From contig CAXGTL010000014.1 in NCBI GenBank assembly GCA_964012725.1, positions 1 through 26,662 on the forward strand: a DNA stretch of 26,662 nucleotides, read 5' to 3'. The translations under genes and the position numbers were made by a program. Positions 1-8,722 of the stretch are shown here, piece by piece. The stretch's first letter is position 1. Every line of letters begins with the position of its first letter. This stretch comes from CAXGTL01 sp964012725. GTDB lineage: Archaea; Nanobdellota; Nanobdellia; Woesearchaeales; CAXGTL01. The notes under the pieces were generated by a model that had not been told where the DNA came from, did no database searches, and saw only the letters and a program-made list of their open reading frames with translations.

Positions 1-3
1 AAA

Positions 4-579
4 TTATCTTTCTTTAACATTAACTTCTTCTTTATCTAAGAAAACTATTGTAGAAGCACTACCTTCTAACTTTCCAGAATCAATAATAATATCAACTTTG
101 TCTTTAATTGTATCATCTAAATCATCAACACAAACCATATTAGGTTTGCCACAAATATTTGCACTTGTTGTTACAATTGGAACACCAGCTTCAGCACATA
201 TTGAAGAAATAAAATGATCAGGAATACGAACACCTAATGCATCTGTACTAAAATTAATGTTCTTTGCAACACATTTCTTGTTCTTCATTTTTAATATTAA
301 AGTATAAGCACCAGGCAACTTCTCTAACCATTCAGAAACCTTATCATCAACAACACAATTATCAATAATCCATTGTTTGCTAGGTGCAATCACAGACACA
401 GGTTTTTCACCAGGCAATCTTTTAATTAACCTAAGCCTAGCAACAGCTTCCATATTAGTCGCATCACAACCAATACCATATATTGTATCAGTTGGATAAA
501 TAAAAACAGAACCTTGTTTAATCTTACCAATTATGCCTATTTTATAATCTTCTATTTCTTTAGAGTTTATTATTTTCAT
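4..579 (-). CDS. Sua5/YciO/YrdC threonylcarbamoyl-AMP synthase
   Basis: This 191-residue protein matches the YrdC/Sua5 fold. It would make threonylcarbamoyl-AMP from threonine, bicarbonate and ATP, the first step of the t6A37 modification of tRNAs that read ANN codons. Visible family motifs are FIYPTDTIYGIGCDA near residues 26-40, the lysine-rich IKRLPGEKP, LGVRIPDH, and VPIVTTSANICGKPN. The length fits the single YrdC domain without the C-terminal Sua5 extension. It starts 6 nt after the stop of the Cdc48 gene with no promoter between them, so the two are probably co-transcribed. The ATG is the first in frame. Three tRNAs in this window (Ile, initiator Met, Ser-GCT) have A37 in a context that would receive t6A. 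YciO, the paralogue of unclear role, cannot be excluded. Confidence 0.9.
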   Translation of the reverse strand: MKIINSKEIEDYKIGIIGKIKQGSVFIYPTDTIYGIGCDATNMEAVARLRLIKRLPGEKPVSVIAPSKQWIIDNCVVDDKVSEWLEKLPGAYTLILKMKNKKCVAKNINFSTDALGVRIPDHFISSICAEAGVPIVTTSANICGKPNMVCVDDLDDTIKDKVDIIIDSGKLEGSASTIVFLDKEEVNVKER

Positions 580-585
580 TTTAAC

Positions 586-2874
586 TTAACCCATATAACT
601 AGGTCTTTCATCTTTCATCTGCTTACCTTTAGAACTTCTAAAGAAATTCTCAAGATCTTTGTAAGCTTCTTCAATATCTTTAGTAGCACTAGCTTTTACT
701 TTATCAATAGCTAATTCAAAATGTTTAGCTTTAATTTCCTTTGCTTTTATATCTTCACGCAATGCAAAGATTCCTGCTTCCCTACATATTGATTCAATAT
801 CTGCTCCTGTATAATATTTACTTTCTTTAGCCAACTTCTTAATATTAACATCTTTTGCAAGTTTCATACCAAATGTGTGTATTTCAAATATCTTTAGCCG
901 AGATTCATCGTCAGGTACTGGTGTTAATATAATTCTATCAAATCTACCAGGACGAAGTAAAGCAGTGTCTAAAATATCTGGTCTATTAGTAGCACCAATT
1001 ATTATAACTTCATTCAAATCTTGTAAACCATCCATCTCAGTCAATAAAGTATTTACTAAACTTTCATTTGAATCTGAAAAACTACCACCACCAAGAGTTC
1101 TTCTTTTTGCAAAACCATCAATTTCATCAAAAAAGATTATACATGGAGCAGCTTGCCTAGCTTTTTTAAAGATTCTTCTTAATCTTTCAGTTTCTCTCCC
1201 AACAATTCCTTCAACTTGTAACTCTTGACCTTTAACAGAAATAAAATTAGCTTTGCTTTCATTTGCAACAGCTTTAGCTAACAAAGTTTTACCAGTACCA
1301 GGTGCACCATATATTAAAATACCTTTTGGAGGTTTAATACCCAAATCATCAAAAGATTTATTATGTTTAAGTGGCCATTCAACTGCTTCTATTAATTCTT
1401 GTTTAACACCTTCCATTCCACCAACATCTTTCCAACTAACATTAGGTATTTCTACTAATACTTCTCTCATAGCACTGGGCCTTACAAATTTTAATGCCTC
1501 TTTAAAATCTTTCATATGAATTTTTAGTTTTTCTAAAATTTCTTTAGGAATAGAATCATTTTCACCTAATTTTATTTTTGGTAATACCCTTCTAAGAACA
1601 ATCATTGCAGCTTCTTTTGCTAATGCAGCAAGATCAGCTCCAACAAAACCATGTGTAACTTCTGCCAACTTATTTAATTTAACATCTTTGTCCAATGGCA
1701 TATTTCTTGTATGAATCTTTAAAACATTTAATCTACCAATTTTATCAGGAACACCAATAATTATTTCTCTATCAAACCTTCCAGGCCTACGAAGAGCAGG
1801 ATCGATCATATTAGGAATATTAGTTGCAGCAATTACAACAACCTTACCTCTTGACTGTAAACCATCCATATTTGCTAATAACTGAGCAACAACTCTTCGT
1901 TCAACTTCACCTTTAACATCTTCTCTTTTAGGTGCTAATGCATCTATTTCATCAAAAAATATAATACAAGGAGAATTTTTTTGTGCTTCTTCAAACTTCT
2001 TACGAAGATTTTCTTCAGACTGTCCATAATATTTTGACATAACTTCTGGCCCATTTATTAAAATAAAATGTGAATTAGTTTCGTTTGCAACTGCTTTAGC
2101 TAACAAAGTTTTACCAGTACCAGGTGGACCATGTAAAAGTACACCTTTTGGAGCTTCAATTCCTAAAGTTTCAAAAATCTCAGGATGTTTTAGTGGTAAC
2201 TCAACCATTTCCCTTATTTTCTTAATCTCTTCTTTTAAACCACCAATATCTTCATATGTAATATCAGGTATTGTTTCTTCTTTAACTTCAACAGCTTCAG
2301 GATTTAAAACTACTTCAGTTGCATCAGTAATAACAACAGCATTTTTTGGATTAGTTTCAGCAACAACAAATCTTAACCCACCTAACCCAAAGCCTGAAAA
2401 TGTTTCGTCAAGCATTGGAAATATATCATCAAAAAATGGACTTCTGGACATTGCAGTTTTTCTTGTTCTTGTTCCACCTAAAGAAACAATATCACCTTTT
2501 ATAACAGCTCTTCCTAACAATCCTTGTTTAAACATACTTGATGAAGCTCTTATAACAACACCTTTTCTTGCAGGAGCAATTGTAATCTTTTTTGCTTCAT
2601 CAACCTTAATTTTTTTAACTCTCACAACTTCACCAACACCTGTCTTTGCATTCCTACGTTGTGTTCCATCAATTCTAATTACTTTTCTTCCAACATCACC
2701 AGGATATGCCCTACCAGCAATTGCAACTGTTGTTCTTTGTCCTTTGATTTCCACAATATCTCCAGACTTTATTCCAATTTCTTGCATAAAAGAATGATCA
2801 ATTCTTACAATACCTTTATCTACATCATCTTGTACTGCTTCTTCAACTTTAAGATTAACTTGTTTTTCTTCCAT
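586..2874 (-). CDS. Cdc48/VAT-type AAA+ ATPase (two rings)
   Basis: This 762-residue protein is a hexameric unfoldase that threads substrates, usually feeding the proteasome. The N-terminal double-psi-barrel/Cdc48_2 region covers about residues 7-185. D1 has Walker A GPPGTGKT at 249-256, Walker B DEID at 308-311 and the RRPGRFDR arginine region near 362. D2 has Walker A GAPGTGKT at 523-530 and DEID at 583-586. D1 keeps an aromatic pore loop (KYYG, about 281-284). The D2 loop reads VEGIVGRE where most relatives have a KWVGES-like sequence, so its pore aromatic is missing. D2 also carries a serine/glycine-rich stretch, GGGSFSDSNES, near 596-606. A TATA-like CTTTATATATG lies about 55 nt upstream on the minus strand. 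It is followed closely by the Sua5 gene. Confidence 0.96.
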   Translation of the reverse strand: MEEKQVNLKVEEAVQDDVDKGIVRIDHSFMQEIGIKSGDIVEIKGQRTTVAIAGRAYPGDVGRKVIRIDGTQRRNAKTGVGEVVRVKKIKVDEAKKITIAPARKGVVIRASSSMFKQGLLGRAVIKGDIVSLGGTRTRKTAMSRSPFFDDIFPMLDETFSGFGLGGLRFVVAETNPKNAVVITDATEVVLNPEAVEVKEETIPDITYEDIGGLKEEIKKIREMVELPLKHPEIFETLGIEAPKGVLLHGPPGTGKTLLAKAVANETNSHFILINGPEVMSKYYGQSEENLRKKFEEAQKNSPCIIFFDEIDALAPKREDVKGEVERRVVAQLLANMDGLQSRGKVVVIAATNIPNMIDPALRRPGRFDREIIIGVPDKIGRLNVLKIHTRNMPLDKDVKLNKLAEVTHGFVGADLAALAKEAAMIVLRRVLPKIKLGENDSIPKEILEKLKIHMKDFKEALKFVRPSAMREVLVEIPNVSWKDVGGMEGVKQELIEAVEWPLKHNKSFDDLGIKPPKGILIYGAPGTGKTLLAKAVANESKANFISVKGQELQVEGIVGRETERLRRIFKKARQAAPCIIFFDEIDGFAKRRTLGGGSFSDSNESLVNTLLTEMDGLQDLNEVIIIGATNRPDILDTALLRPGRFDRIILTPVPDDESRLKIFEIHTFGMKLAKDVNIKKLAKESKYYTGADIESICREAGIFALREDIKAKEIKAKHFELAIDKVKASATKDIEEAYKDLENFFRSSKGKQMKDERPSYMG

Positions 2875-2956
2875 TGTTTAATTAAGAGTATGCAAATACT
2901 AAATATCTACAATTAAGACAAAGGTTTTCATATATAAAGATTATTATGTTCAAGAA

Positions 2957-3328
2957 TCAGTTTTCTTCAGAATTAGGATTCATTTCTTCTATAATTTCTT
3001 TCATAGATTGTTCAGAAATTACTTCATCTGGTGTATCAATATCAGTGTTTTGAATTTCTTTTACAAGCTTTTTACCTAATGTTCCTACTTCTTCCACACT
3101 ACCTGAGTCTGTAATTTTCTGAGGCAATGGTCTAACAATAGTTAAAGGTATAACACCTTTTTGAAACTCAGTTGTTGCAATAGTAATTGGATTATATTTT
3201 AGTTCAATTATATCTTCTTCACTCATTTTCACTAAGAAAGGAGCTCCCATAGCTATTTGTAAAGCTCGAGCACCTATAATTCTAGCTTTCTCATACTTAG
3301 TATATTGATTAACATCTAATGTAGCCAT
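2957..3328 (-). CDS. rpoK: DNA-directed RNA polymerase subunit RpoK (Rpb6)
   Basis: This 123-residue protein is the archaeal counterpart of Rpb6/omega, which clamps the largest polymerase subunit and helps assembly. The core signature TKYEKARIIGARALQIAMGA (residues 10-29) and the following region up to TIVRPLP near residue 69 are typical. After the core there is an extension of about 50 residues, rich in Glu, Asp and Ser, ending NPNSEEN. Many archaeal RpoK proteins stop near 60-90 residues, so this acidic tail is long. A TATA-like TTTTTAAAGT lies about 25 nt upstream of the ATG, consistent with a leaderless transcript. A structured RNA candidate lies between this promoter and the end of the TldE gene. 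Confidence 0.93.
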   Translation of the reverse strand: MATLDVNQYTKYEKARIIGARALQIAMGAPFLVKMSEEDIIELKYNPITIATTEFQKGVIPLTIVRPLPQKITDSGSVEEVGTLGKKLVKEIQNTDIDTPDEVISEQSMKEIIEEMNPNSEEN

Positions 3329-3380
3329 ATCTATATATGAAAATGCGGTTTACTTTAAAAAGCTAACTGTTTTAAACCTT

Positions 3381-3489
3381 TGTAGAAATACTGTTGCTGC
3401 CTCCATCTTTCTGCCGTAACGAAGGCCATCTTTCCATATGCCTGAGTAGGCAGGGCAGCAGCGAACGTTAGTGAGTAAGGATTTCTACA
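3381..3489. ncRNA. Candidate structured RNA, closed by a 9-bp terminal helix
   Basis: The ends pair perfectly (TGTAGAAAT at 3381-3389 with ATTTCTACA at 3481-3489). Inside, GTTGCTGCC (3393-3401) pairs with GGCAGCAGC (3454-3462), giving 9 bp with one G-U. Two short hairpins sit within that: GCC..GGC around 3413-3425 and GCCT-GAGT-AGGC at 3440-3451. This GC content is far above the surrounding intergenic sequence. The right arm starts GGATTT, as in the two related elements at 6331 and 13809. No reading frame fits. The strand is unknown because both strands fold. It lies between the TldE stop and the RpoK promoter. It may be a divergent member of the same family or a different RNA. Confidence 0.5.
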
Positions 3490-3540
3490 GCACAAATTTT
3501 GAAGAATAGGATTTTAACTAAAAATCAATTGTACATCTCA

Positions 3541-4818
3541 CTACCTAATCACATTAACCTTATCACTAACCAAAGCACCAGTATAAATCCCACCTTTTTG
3601 TTCTTTCTTTTTACCAACAGAAACAATATCACTCAAAACATCTAACATTCTGCCACTGATCATCACACCTTTAACAGGAACCTTTACTCCACCATCTAAA
3701 TAATAACAATTCTCAGCTTTAACAGAAAAATCAGTAGTCATTGGATTTGCAGTATGTGCACCAATAACACTTCCAACAATTAATCCGTCTGAAACTTTAT
3801 TATGTTTACCATTTAAAACAACGTTTGTAAAATTAATACCAGAAGCACTTGCATTACCAGTATTTTCAACATCAAATTTCTTAGCAGTATTATAATCATA
3901 AACAAAACTTTTCACAACACCATTATCAACTAACTTAGTATTTTTATGAACTGCACCTTGAAAATCAACAGCACTTGAATGTACACCTTTTTTTAACAAA
4001 CCATCATCATTTAAACTAAAACTTTTATCAAAAATTTGTTCACCTAATTTTCCAATTAAACATGATTGGTTTTTTTCAATATTTTTTGCATTAAAATTAA
4101 CTAAAAGAGTAGAAACTAAAAGATTAGTAAATGGTTCTGGTTTTAAAATTACATTTTTAACTTTATGACTCAATTTCTTAGCTTTTAAAAAATCTAAACA
4201 CTCTTTTTTAGCATTAATCATTAAATTGTCATAATTAAAATAAAAATTTTCATGTTTTGATTGCCAACTTGTTGAAACATTTTGTCCAGATTTCCCAGTA
4301 GCACAAACAAAAACCGAAAACGATGTTGATTTTTCATTAACATTAACTCCTTCTGAATTTAATAGAATATCAAAACTAAGATCTTTATTAACACCAGCTT
4401 TAGACACAATTATATTTTTCTCGACAGTATTTTTAATTAAATCTTTACCAATATCAACCAAAGTTTCTTCATTTAAATCATTTATTTTTTTATCATAATT
4501 CTTAGGATACATTAATTTTTTCTTAGACGGCAAACCATAAAAGTAAGAAAGTTTTTTACTAGACTTTGCAATCTTTAATGCTTTACTAACTAAATCTAAA
4601 GAAAATTTATTAGAAAAAGCAACACCTTTCTTTCCATCTTTCCAAACATTAACTAAATAATTACAAGAATCTGAATAATCAAACCCATCTATATTATTAC
4701 TTCTGATTTCTAAATCTTCATTTATACTTTTGCTTACATTAATCAAAACATAATCTGCCTTTTTCTTACCAAACTTCAACAATTGCTCTGCTTGATTTTT
4801 TATTTCTTCAACTTTCAT
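3541..4818 (-). CDS. TldE/PmbA-family metalloprotease partner subunit
   Basis: This 425-residue protein belongs to the TldD/PmbA family. TldE is the partner of TldD in a heterodimeric zinc protease that acts on unfolded peptides (in bacteria, on microcin B17 precursor and CcdA). The HExxxH zinc motif is absent, as expected for TldE. Family signatures seen are the GVKVPVKGVMISGRMLDVL region near residues 374-392 and the NTGNASASGINFTNVVL segment near 320-336. It lies about 100 nt downstream of the TldD gene on the same strand, so the two subunits are probably made together. A C-rich repeat and a short AT-rich leader separate them. The start is the first ATG; no clear Shine-Dalgarno site is seen. 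Confidence 0.92.
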   Translation of the reverse strand: MKVEEIKNQAEQLLKFGKKKADYVLINVSKSINEDLEIRSNNIDGFDYSDSCNYLVNVWKDGKKGVAFSNKFSLDLVSKALKIAKSSKKLSYFYGLPSKKKLMYPKNYDKKINDLNEETLVDIGKDLIKNTVEKNIIVSKAGVNKDLSFDILLNSEGVNVNEKSTSFSVFVCATGKSGQNVSTSWQSKHENFYFNYDNLMINAKKECLDFLKAKKLSHKVKNVILKPEPFTNLLVSTLLVNFNAKNIEKNQSCLIGKLGEQIFDKSFSLNDDGLLKKGVHSSAVDFQGAVHKNTKLVDNGVVKSFVYDYNTAKKFDVENTGNASASGINFTNVVLNGKHNKVSDGLIVGSVIGAHTANPMTTDFSVKAENCYYLDGGVKVPVKGVMISGRMLDVLSDIVSVGKKKEQKGGIYTGALVSDKVNVIR

Positions 4819-4876
4819 TTTATTTTTTGATTTTTTTCATAAATTAGTTTTGCTTATGACCACTTACTTCTTTAGA

Positions 4877-4907
4877 GGTTGGGTGGTCGGGGGTTTTGGA
4901 TGGTGGG
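4877..4907 (+). repeat. G-rich intergenic repeat, copy A
   Basis: The plus strand reads GGTTGGGTGGTCGGGGGT, a TTT spacer, then GGATGGTGGG. The same two blocks recur exactly at 18997-19037 with a 12-nt spacer, and looser copies occur at 7550 and 19975. It begins about 15 nt past the TldD stop, so the minus-strand transcript carries it as a C-rich segment. In such an AT-rich genome the run of G tracts is striking and could form a two-tier quadruplex. Confidence 0.75.
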
Positions 4908-4921
4908 CAAATCTTTTTCAT

Positions 4922-6283
4922 TTAATTACCACCAATAATTGCATTTTTTATCAAAATCCTTGGACAATCACCTGCTGCAAACGCAGTTTGTCCAGACTTA
5001 CCACAAAAGCCAACAAAAGTTCCATAATATTTTTTAGTCATTGCAGTAATATTATTTAATGTTGATAAAGTATTTCCACTTAAAGCAACATTCCTAAGTC
5101 TTTCACCTAATTCTCCATTTTTTACTTCAAAACCTTGAACACATGAAAACTGAAAAACACCTTTTGCAGGATCAACTTCTCCTCCTTTTGACCCAATTAA
5201 ATAATAACCATTCTTTAATTCTTGTAACATTTCTTCAAAACTATGATCACCTTTTTCAATATAAGTATTTGACATTCTAACGCAAGGTTTGAATGAAACA
5301 TCTTGTGCTCTTGCATTCCCAGTTGGTTTTGCATTAAACAATTTAGCAGTTTCTCTTGAATGAAGGTAAGTTTTTAAAATACCTTTTTTTATTATTTCTG
5401 TTTTTTGGGATTTAATTCCTTCTTCATCATAAAAATAACCACCCCAAGAACAATTTTTACCTCTTGAATCGTCTATAACACTTACATTACCAGGTGCTAT
5501 TTTTTTACCAATCTTTCCTTTAAGACAGGACTGATTTTCTAAAATATGATCAGCTTCACTTGCATGACCAAGTGCTTCATGAATAAAAACATCAGTTAGA
5601 CCACTATCAGCAATGATGTTCATCTTACCACCTTTAGGCATTTTTGATTTTAACAAAGCTAAAGCATTATCATCTGCTTCTTTGCTAAGTTTAGGTATAG
5701 AAGATGTTACTTCAAACCCTCTTTCTTGTCCATCTGTAGCAAAATAATATTGTATAAAATCTTGTTTTGCAGTTGATATAACTCTAACAAAAGTATGAAT
5801 TAGTTCTTGCCTAATATCAGAACCAACTGAATTCATAAAATGATTTTTATTATTAATATCAAAATATATTGCTTGTTTTGAAACTATTTTTTTTTCATTA
5901 AGTTTACTATATTTAAGAACCAAATTCTTTTTTTCCTCTAATGAAACATCTTTAGGATTTATCTTCCACTTACTTTTTTTATCATCTTTAATAGCTTTAC
6001 CAAGATAAACTTCTTTACTACCTTTAGAATTTTTATTCATTAATTGAGCAATCTTAACTGCTTTATTAACAACTTGTTTAAGATTATTTGTATGAGAATA
6101 TGCAAATCCCCAACCACTTCCAACTAAAACTCTAAAACTCATTCCAGACTTTTCACTTTCAACCATGTCTTTGACTTCATTATTCCACCCAACAACACTA
6201 GTCTTAGAAAGAGTCTGTTCTCTTAAGTCCCAATACTTAAGTTTATTTACATTCTGTAATAATCTATCAATGTTTTTTTGCAT
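4922..6283 (-). CDS. tldD: TldD zinc metalloprotease
   Basis: This 453-residue protein is the catalytic subunit of the TldD/TldE protease. The zinc motif HEALGH lies at residues 235-240, within FIHEALGHASEADH. Downstream are the conserved blocks GVFQFSCVQGFEVKNGELG and TKKYYGTFVGFCGKSGQ, which typify the C-terminal domain. Its substrates in archaea are unknown; by analogy with bacteria it trims unstructured peptides. TldE is directly downstream on the same strand. A TATA-like ATTTATATAACT lies about 26-35 nt upstream of the ATG, so the message is probably leaderless. Upstream of that promoter is a structured RNA element that separates it from the TyrRS gene. Confidence 0.95.
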   Translation of the reverse strand: MQKNIDRLLQNVNKLKYWDLREQTLSKTSVVGWNNEVKDMVESEKSGMSFRVLVGSGWGFAYSHTNNLKQVVNKAVKIAQLMNKNSKGSKEVYLGKAIKDDKKSKWKINPKDVSLEEKKNLVLKYSKLNEKKIVSKQAIYFDINNKNHFMNSVGSDIRQELIHTFVRVISTAKQDFIQYYFATDGQERGFEVTSSIPKLSKEADDNALALLKSKMPKGGKMNIIADSGLTDVFIHEALGHASEADHILENQSCLKGKIGKKIAPGNVSVIDDSRGKNCSWGGYFYDEEGIKSQKTEIIKKGILKTYLHSRETAKLFNAKPTGNARAQDVSFKPCVRMSNTYIEKGDHSFEEMLQELKNGYYLIGSKGGEVDPAKGVFQFSCVQGFEVKNGELGERLRNVALSGNTLSTLNNITAMTKKYYGTFVGFCGKSGQTAFAAGDCPRILIKNAIIGGN

Positions 6284-6330
6284 AAAAAGAAAAAGAAAAA
6301 GGAGTTATATAAATGTATCTAAATATTAGA

Positions 6331-6449
6331 CTTCATACAAAATATCCGTCTATGCCATCAATGTCATTAATTTCGAAGAAATTGATGGCATGGCCAGATG
6401 AAGTTTTATGAATTAAATGAATAAAAAGGAATAGGATTTTTGTATGAAG
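6331..6449. ncRNA. Candidate structured RNA element, copy 1
   Basis: A conserved core of about 90 nt is closed by paired ends: CTTCATACAAAA (6331-6342) with TTTTGTATGAAG (6438-6449), followed inward by ATCC with GGAT. The core has GCCATC (6354-6359) pairing with GATGGC (6384-6389). Between them is a 9-nt left bulge and a hairpin AATTTC-GAA-GAAATT (6369-6383). The 3' part is purine-rich, with repeated ATGAATWAAA, and ends GGAATAGGATTT. The same core is at 13809-13920 with a different but equally well-paired closing helix and a compensated base pair in the hairpin. It is not coding in any frame. The transcribed strand cannot be told. It lies between the TyrRS stop and the TldD promoter. Confidence 0.7.
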
Positions 6450-6476
6450 CGTGATTTTATTATATAAATATTATAA

Positions 6477-7505
6477 TCATTTATCAGGATAAGCTTCTTT
6501 AATCAACTTACCTTTACCACTCATATCCTTTCTAATAGGCTCTAACAATTTATCAATTTCATCAACTAAACCTAACTTTAAATCCATAGGATGTAATTTT
6601 TTAGCAGCAAAATCCTTTTCAAGCTCTTTATAAGTTTTATAACTTAAGTTTCCACCATACTTCTCAGGTCTTTGAATTATAAATTCTTCTCCATTATCAC
6701 CTTTAATTGTAAACACAACATATTTACAAAAAGCAAGAACTCCATTATCTTCAACAACACCTTCAGGACAGAATGCTTTGTTCATCTTTTTCTTAATAAT
6801 ATCTTTAGTATCAAGCAAATCAATTTTACTATGTTCAACACTAGCACTCATTTTTCCGCTTTGATTAAAACCAGGTACTAAAGGAGTCATAAATTCAATT
6901 CTTCTTTTATAACCTATTTTTGGTAAGTTCTCACGAGCAAACATTAAGATTTTCCTTTGATCTAATCCACCATATTGAACATCAACATCAAGATATTGTT
7001 CATCCAGTGCTTGCATTATTGGATAAATCAATCCAGACAACCTAGGATTATCACTTTGTTTAACAACTTCTGATCCTGCTCTTTTGCAATCATTAACTGA
7101 AGAAAAAGATGCCATTTTCAAAACATCAAACATATATTTTTTATCCATTTGAAAATCACTGCCTTTTACAAACTCAAAATCTTTTAAATTTGCACCAACT
7201 GATTTAAACATTCCTCTTATAACTAATTTATAATATTCATATCTTTTTTCTAATAATGGCCAAGGACAATTATCTAATGCACCATGTAAATCTGCAAGTA
7301 AAACTTTGACTTTAAACCCTGCTTTAAGAAAATCAGCCATCTTCAAAACCCATGTAAAATATCCAATGTGTGGTCTACCAGTAATCGCAGTACCAAGATA
7401 CACTGCTGGTTTCTTTTTCTTTTGTAATAATTCTTTAAGTTCTTTCTCAGTAACTATTTCCTGTGTATTTCTTTTTAATAATTTAAATTTTTCATCAACA
7501 TTCAT
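6477..7505 (-). CDS. tyrS: Tyrosyl-tRNA synthetase (archaeal/eukaryotic type)
   Basis: This 342-residue class I synthetase charges tRNA-Tyr. The HIGH motif appears as HIGY at 46-49 within GRPHIGYFTW, and the KMSKS loop as KMSAS at 218-222. The YPIMQALDEQYLDVDVQYGG block (161-180) carries the tyrosine-site residues and the Q-Y-G-G-x-D-Q signature typical of archaeal TyrRS. The length matches the compact archaeal enzyme without the bacterial S4-like domain. The start has a strong Shine-Dalgarno site, GAGGTGA, 6 nt before ATG, and a TATA-like TTGATATATATG further upstream, so this message has a leader. A G-rich repeat lies just beyond the promoter. Confidence 0.96.
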   Translation of the reverse strand: MNVDEKFKLLKRNTQEIVTEKELKELLQKKKKPAVYLGTAITGRPHIGYFTWVLKMADFLKAGFKVKVLLADLHGALDNCPWPLLEKRYEYYKLVIRGMFKSVGANLKDFEFVKGSDFQMDKKYMFDVLKMASFSSVNDCKRAGSEVVKQSDNPRLSGLIYPIMQALDEQYLDVDVQYGGLDQRKILMFARENLPKIGYKRRIEFMTPLVPGFNQSGKMSASVEHSKIDLLDTKDIIKKKMNKAFCPEGVVEDNGVLAFCKYVVFTIKGDNGEEFIIQRPEKYGGNLSYKTYKELEKDFAAKKLHPMDLKLGLVDEIDKLLEPIRKDMSGKGKLIKEAYPDK

Positions 7506-7549
7506 ATTAGTTCACCTCAATCCACCAAAACATCATATATATCAACCAC

Positions 7550-7580
7550 GGGTGGGTGGTGGGGATGTGGGTTAGGTGGG
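7550..7580 (+). repeat. G-rich intergenic repeat, copy C (looser)
   Basis: The plus strand reads GGGTGGGTGGTGGGGATGTG, then GGTTAGGTGGG. It shares the GGGTGG and GGTGGGTTA blocks with copies A and B but is not identical. It lies 41 nt past the stop of the AmrS-like gene, so it is C-rich in that transcript, and upstream of the TyrRS promoter. Confidence 0.6.
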
Positions 7581-7620
7581 TTAATAAAAAGTAATAATCT
7601 ATTCAATTATAAAAACTTTA

Positions 7621-8613
7621 CTACCAAACTCCCTTAACAACATTACCACAACTATAACATTTACCACTACTTAACTTATTCTTAAGTATAGTATAACTTT
7701 TTCTTTCAATAACCATGTTACCGCAACTAGAACAATAAGTATTCTCAGCTTTTTCAGTAACAACATTACCAACATAAACATGATTTAATTTGTTACGAGC
7801 AACATCATAAGCTTTCATTAAAACATCAACATCAGTTGGTGGAATGTCTTGCATTTTATAATTAGGAAAAAACTTAGACAAATGTAAAGGCACATCTTTA
7901 CCAAGATTAGAATCAATCCAATCAACCATTGAACTTATCATTCTAGGACTAGAGTTAAGACCAGGAATAATCAAATTAGTTAACTCTAACCAACTTAATT
8001 TTTGTATCATTTTAATTGAATCAAGAACAGGATCAAGTCGACCACCACACTTAACATAAAAATCATTATCAAAAGCTTTAAAATCAACATTAGCAGCATC
8101 GATATAACGATAAAGTTTTTTCAAAGGTTCTTGATTAATATAACCATTTGTTACCATAATATTTTTCAAACCTTTTCTTTTAGCAAGCTTAGCAATGTCT
8201 AAAGCATATTCATAAAATATAGTTGGTTCTGTATAAGTATAAGCAATTGATTTACACTTTTTAGCAATAGCTTCATCCACAACTTCCTTTGGATCCATGT
8301 TTGAACCAAATATTTTATCACTTTGTGAAATTTCCCAATTCTGACAATGACCACAATGAAGATTACAACCAACAGTTCCAACTGAAAAAACTTTTGACCC
8401 AGGAAGTAGGTGGAAGATAGGTTTTTTTTCAATTGGATCAATATTAACAGAACAAGGTTTTCCATAAACTAAGGAAACCAATTTACCTCCGGTATTTTTA
8501 CGAACTTTACAAATACCAATACTACCAGATTTAATTAAACAATTATTAGGACAAAGAGTACATTTTACATCATTACTTTTTAATTTCCTATAAAATAGTG
8601 CTGTTTTCGCCAT
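7621..8613 (-). CDS. amrS: AmmeMemoRadiSam-system radical SAM enzyme (AmrS-like)
   Basis: This 330-residue protein has the radical SAM cluster motif CNLHCGHC with cysteines at 83, 87 and 90. An N-terminal cysteine block, CTLCPNNC with a later GICKVRKN, precedes it. The C-terminus is a zinc ribbon (YCSSCGN...KCYSCGN). This arrangement is typical of AmrS, the PflA-like member of the AMMECR1-Memo-radical SAM trio, whose substrate is not settled. TYTEPTIFYEYALDIAKLAK and VDFKAFDNDFY also match that family. The AMMECR1 and Memo partners are not next to it. It is transcribed divergently from the 199-residue gene; a TATA-like CATATTTATAAATAA about 25 nt from the ATG suggests a leaderless message. 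A pyruvate formate-lyase activase is less likely because no glycyl-radical enzyme is nearby. Confidence 0.88.
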   Translation of the reverse strand: MAKTALFYRKLKSNDVKCTLCPNNCLIKSGSIGICKVRKNTGGKLVSLVYGKPCSVNIDPIEKKPIFHLLPGSKVFSVGTVGCNLHCGHCQNWEISQSDKIFGSNMDPKEVVDEAIAKKCKSIAYTYTEPTIFYEYALDIAKLAKRKGLKNIMVTNGYINQEPLKKLYRYIDAANVDFKAFDNDFYVKCGGRLDPVLDSIKMIQKLSWLELTNLIIPGLNSSPRMISSMVDWIDSNLGKDVPLHLSKFFPNYKMQDIPPTDVDVLMKAYDVARNKLNHVYVGNVVTEKAENTYCSSCGNMVIERKSYTILKNKLSSGKCYSCGNVVKGVW

Positions 8614-8722
8614 AATAATGCATATAAAACAAATTATTTATAAATATGAATTACCATTGTTAAATAGTAAGAAAAGTTTTAATAAGGTAATAATTTTAAA
8701 AGTCATAAGGGGTGCATACATA
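8614..8722. promoter_or_regulatory. Divergent promoter region
   Basis: This 109-bp gap lies between two outward-facing genes. The palindromic TATTTATAAATA at about 8636-8647 can serve as a TATA box for the leftward AmrS-like gene, about 25 nt from its ATG. The rightward gene has an AT-rich TTTTAATAAGG and TAATTTTAAAAG stretch followed by the ribosome site AGGGGTG at 8708-8714. Confidence 0.5.

Noticed and set aside
6331..6449. MITE-type transposable element for the repeated core
   Set aside because: The two copies have unrelated terminal arms, whereas MITE copies share their terminal inverted repeats. Structured RNA fits better.
8618..8722. N-terminal extension of the 199-residue protein
   Set aside because: The extension would cover the divergent promoter and has no ribosome site; AGGGGTG precedes the ATG at 8723.
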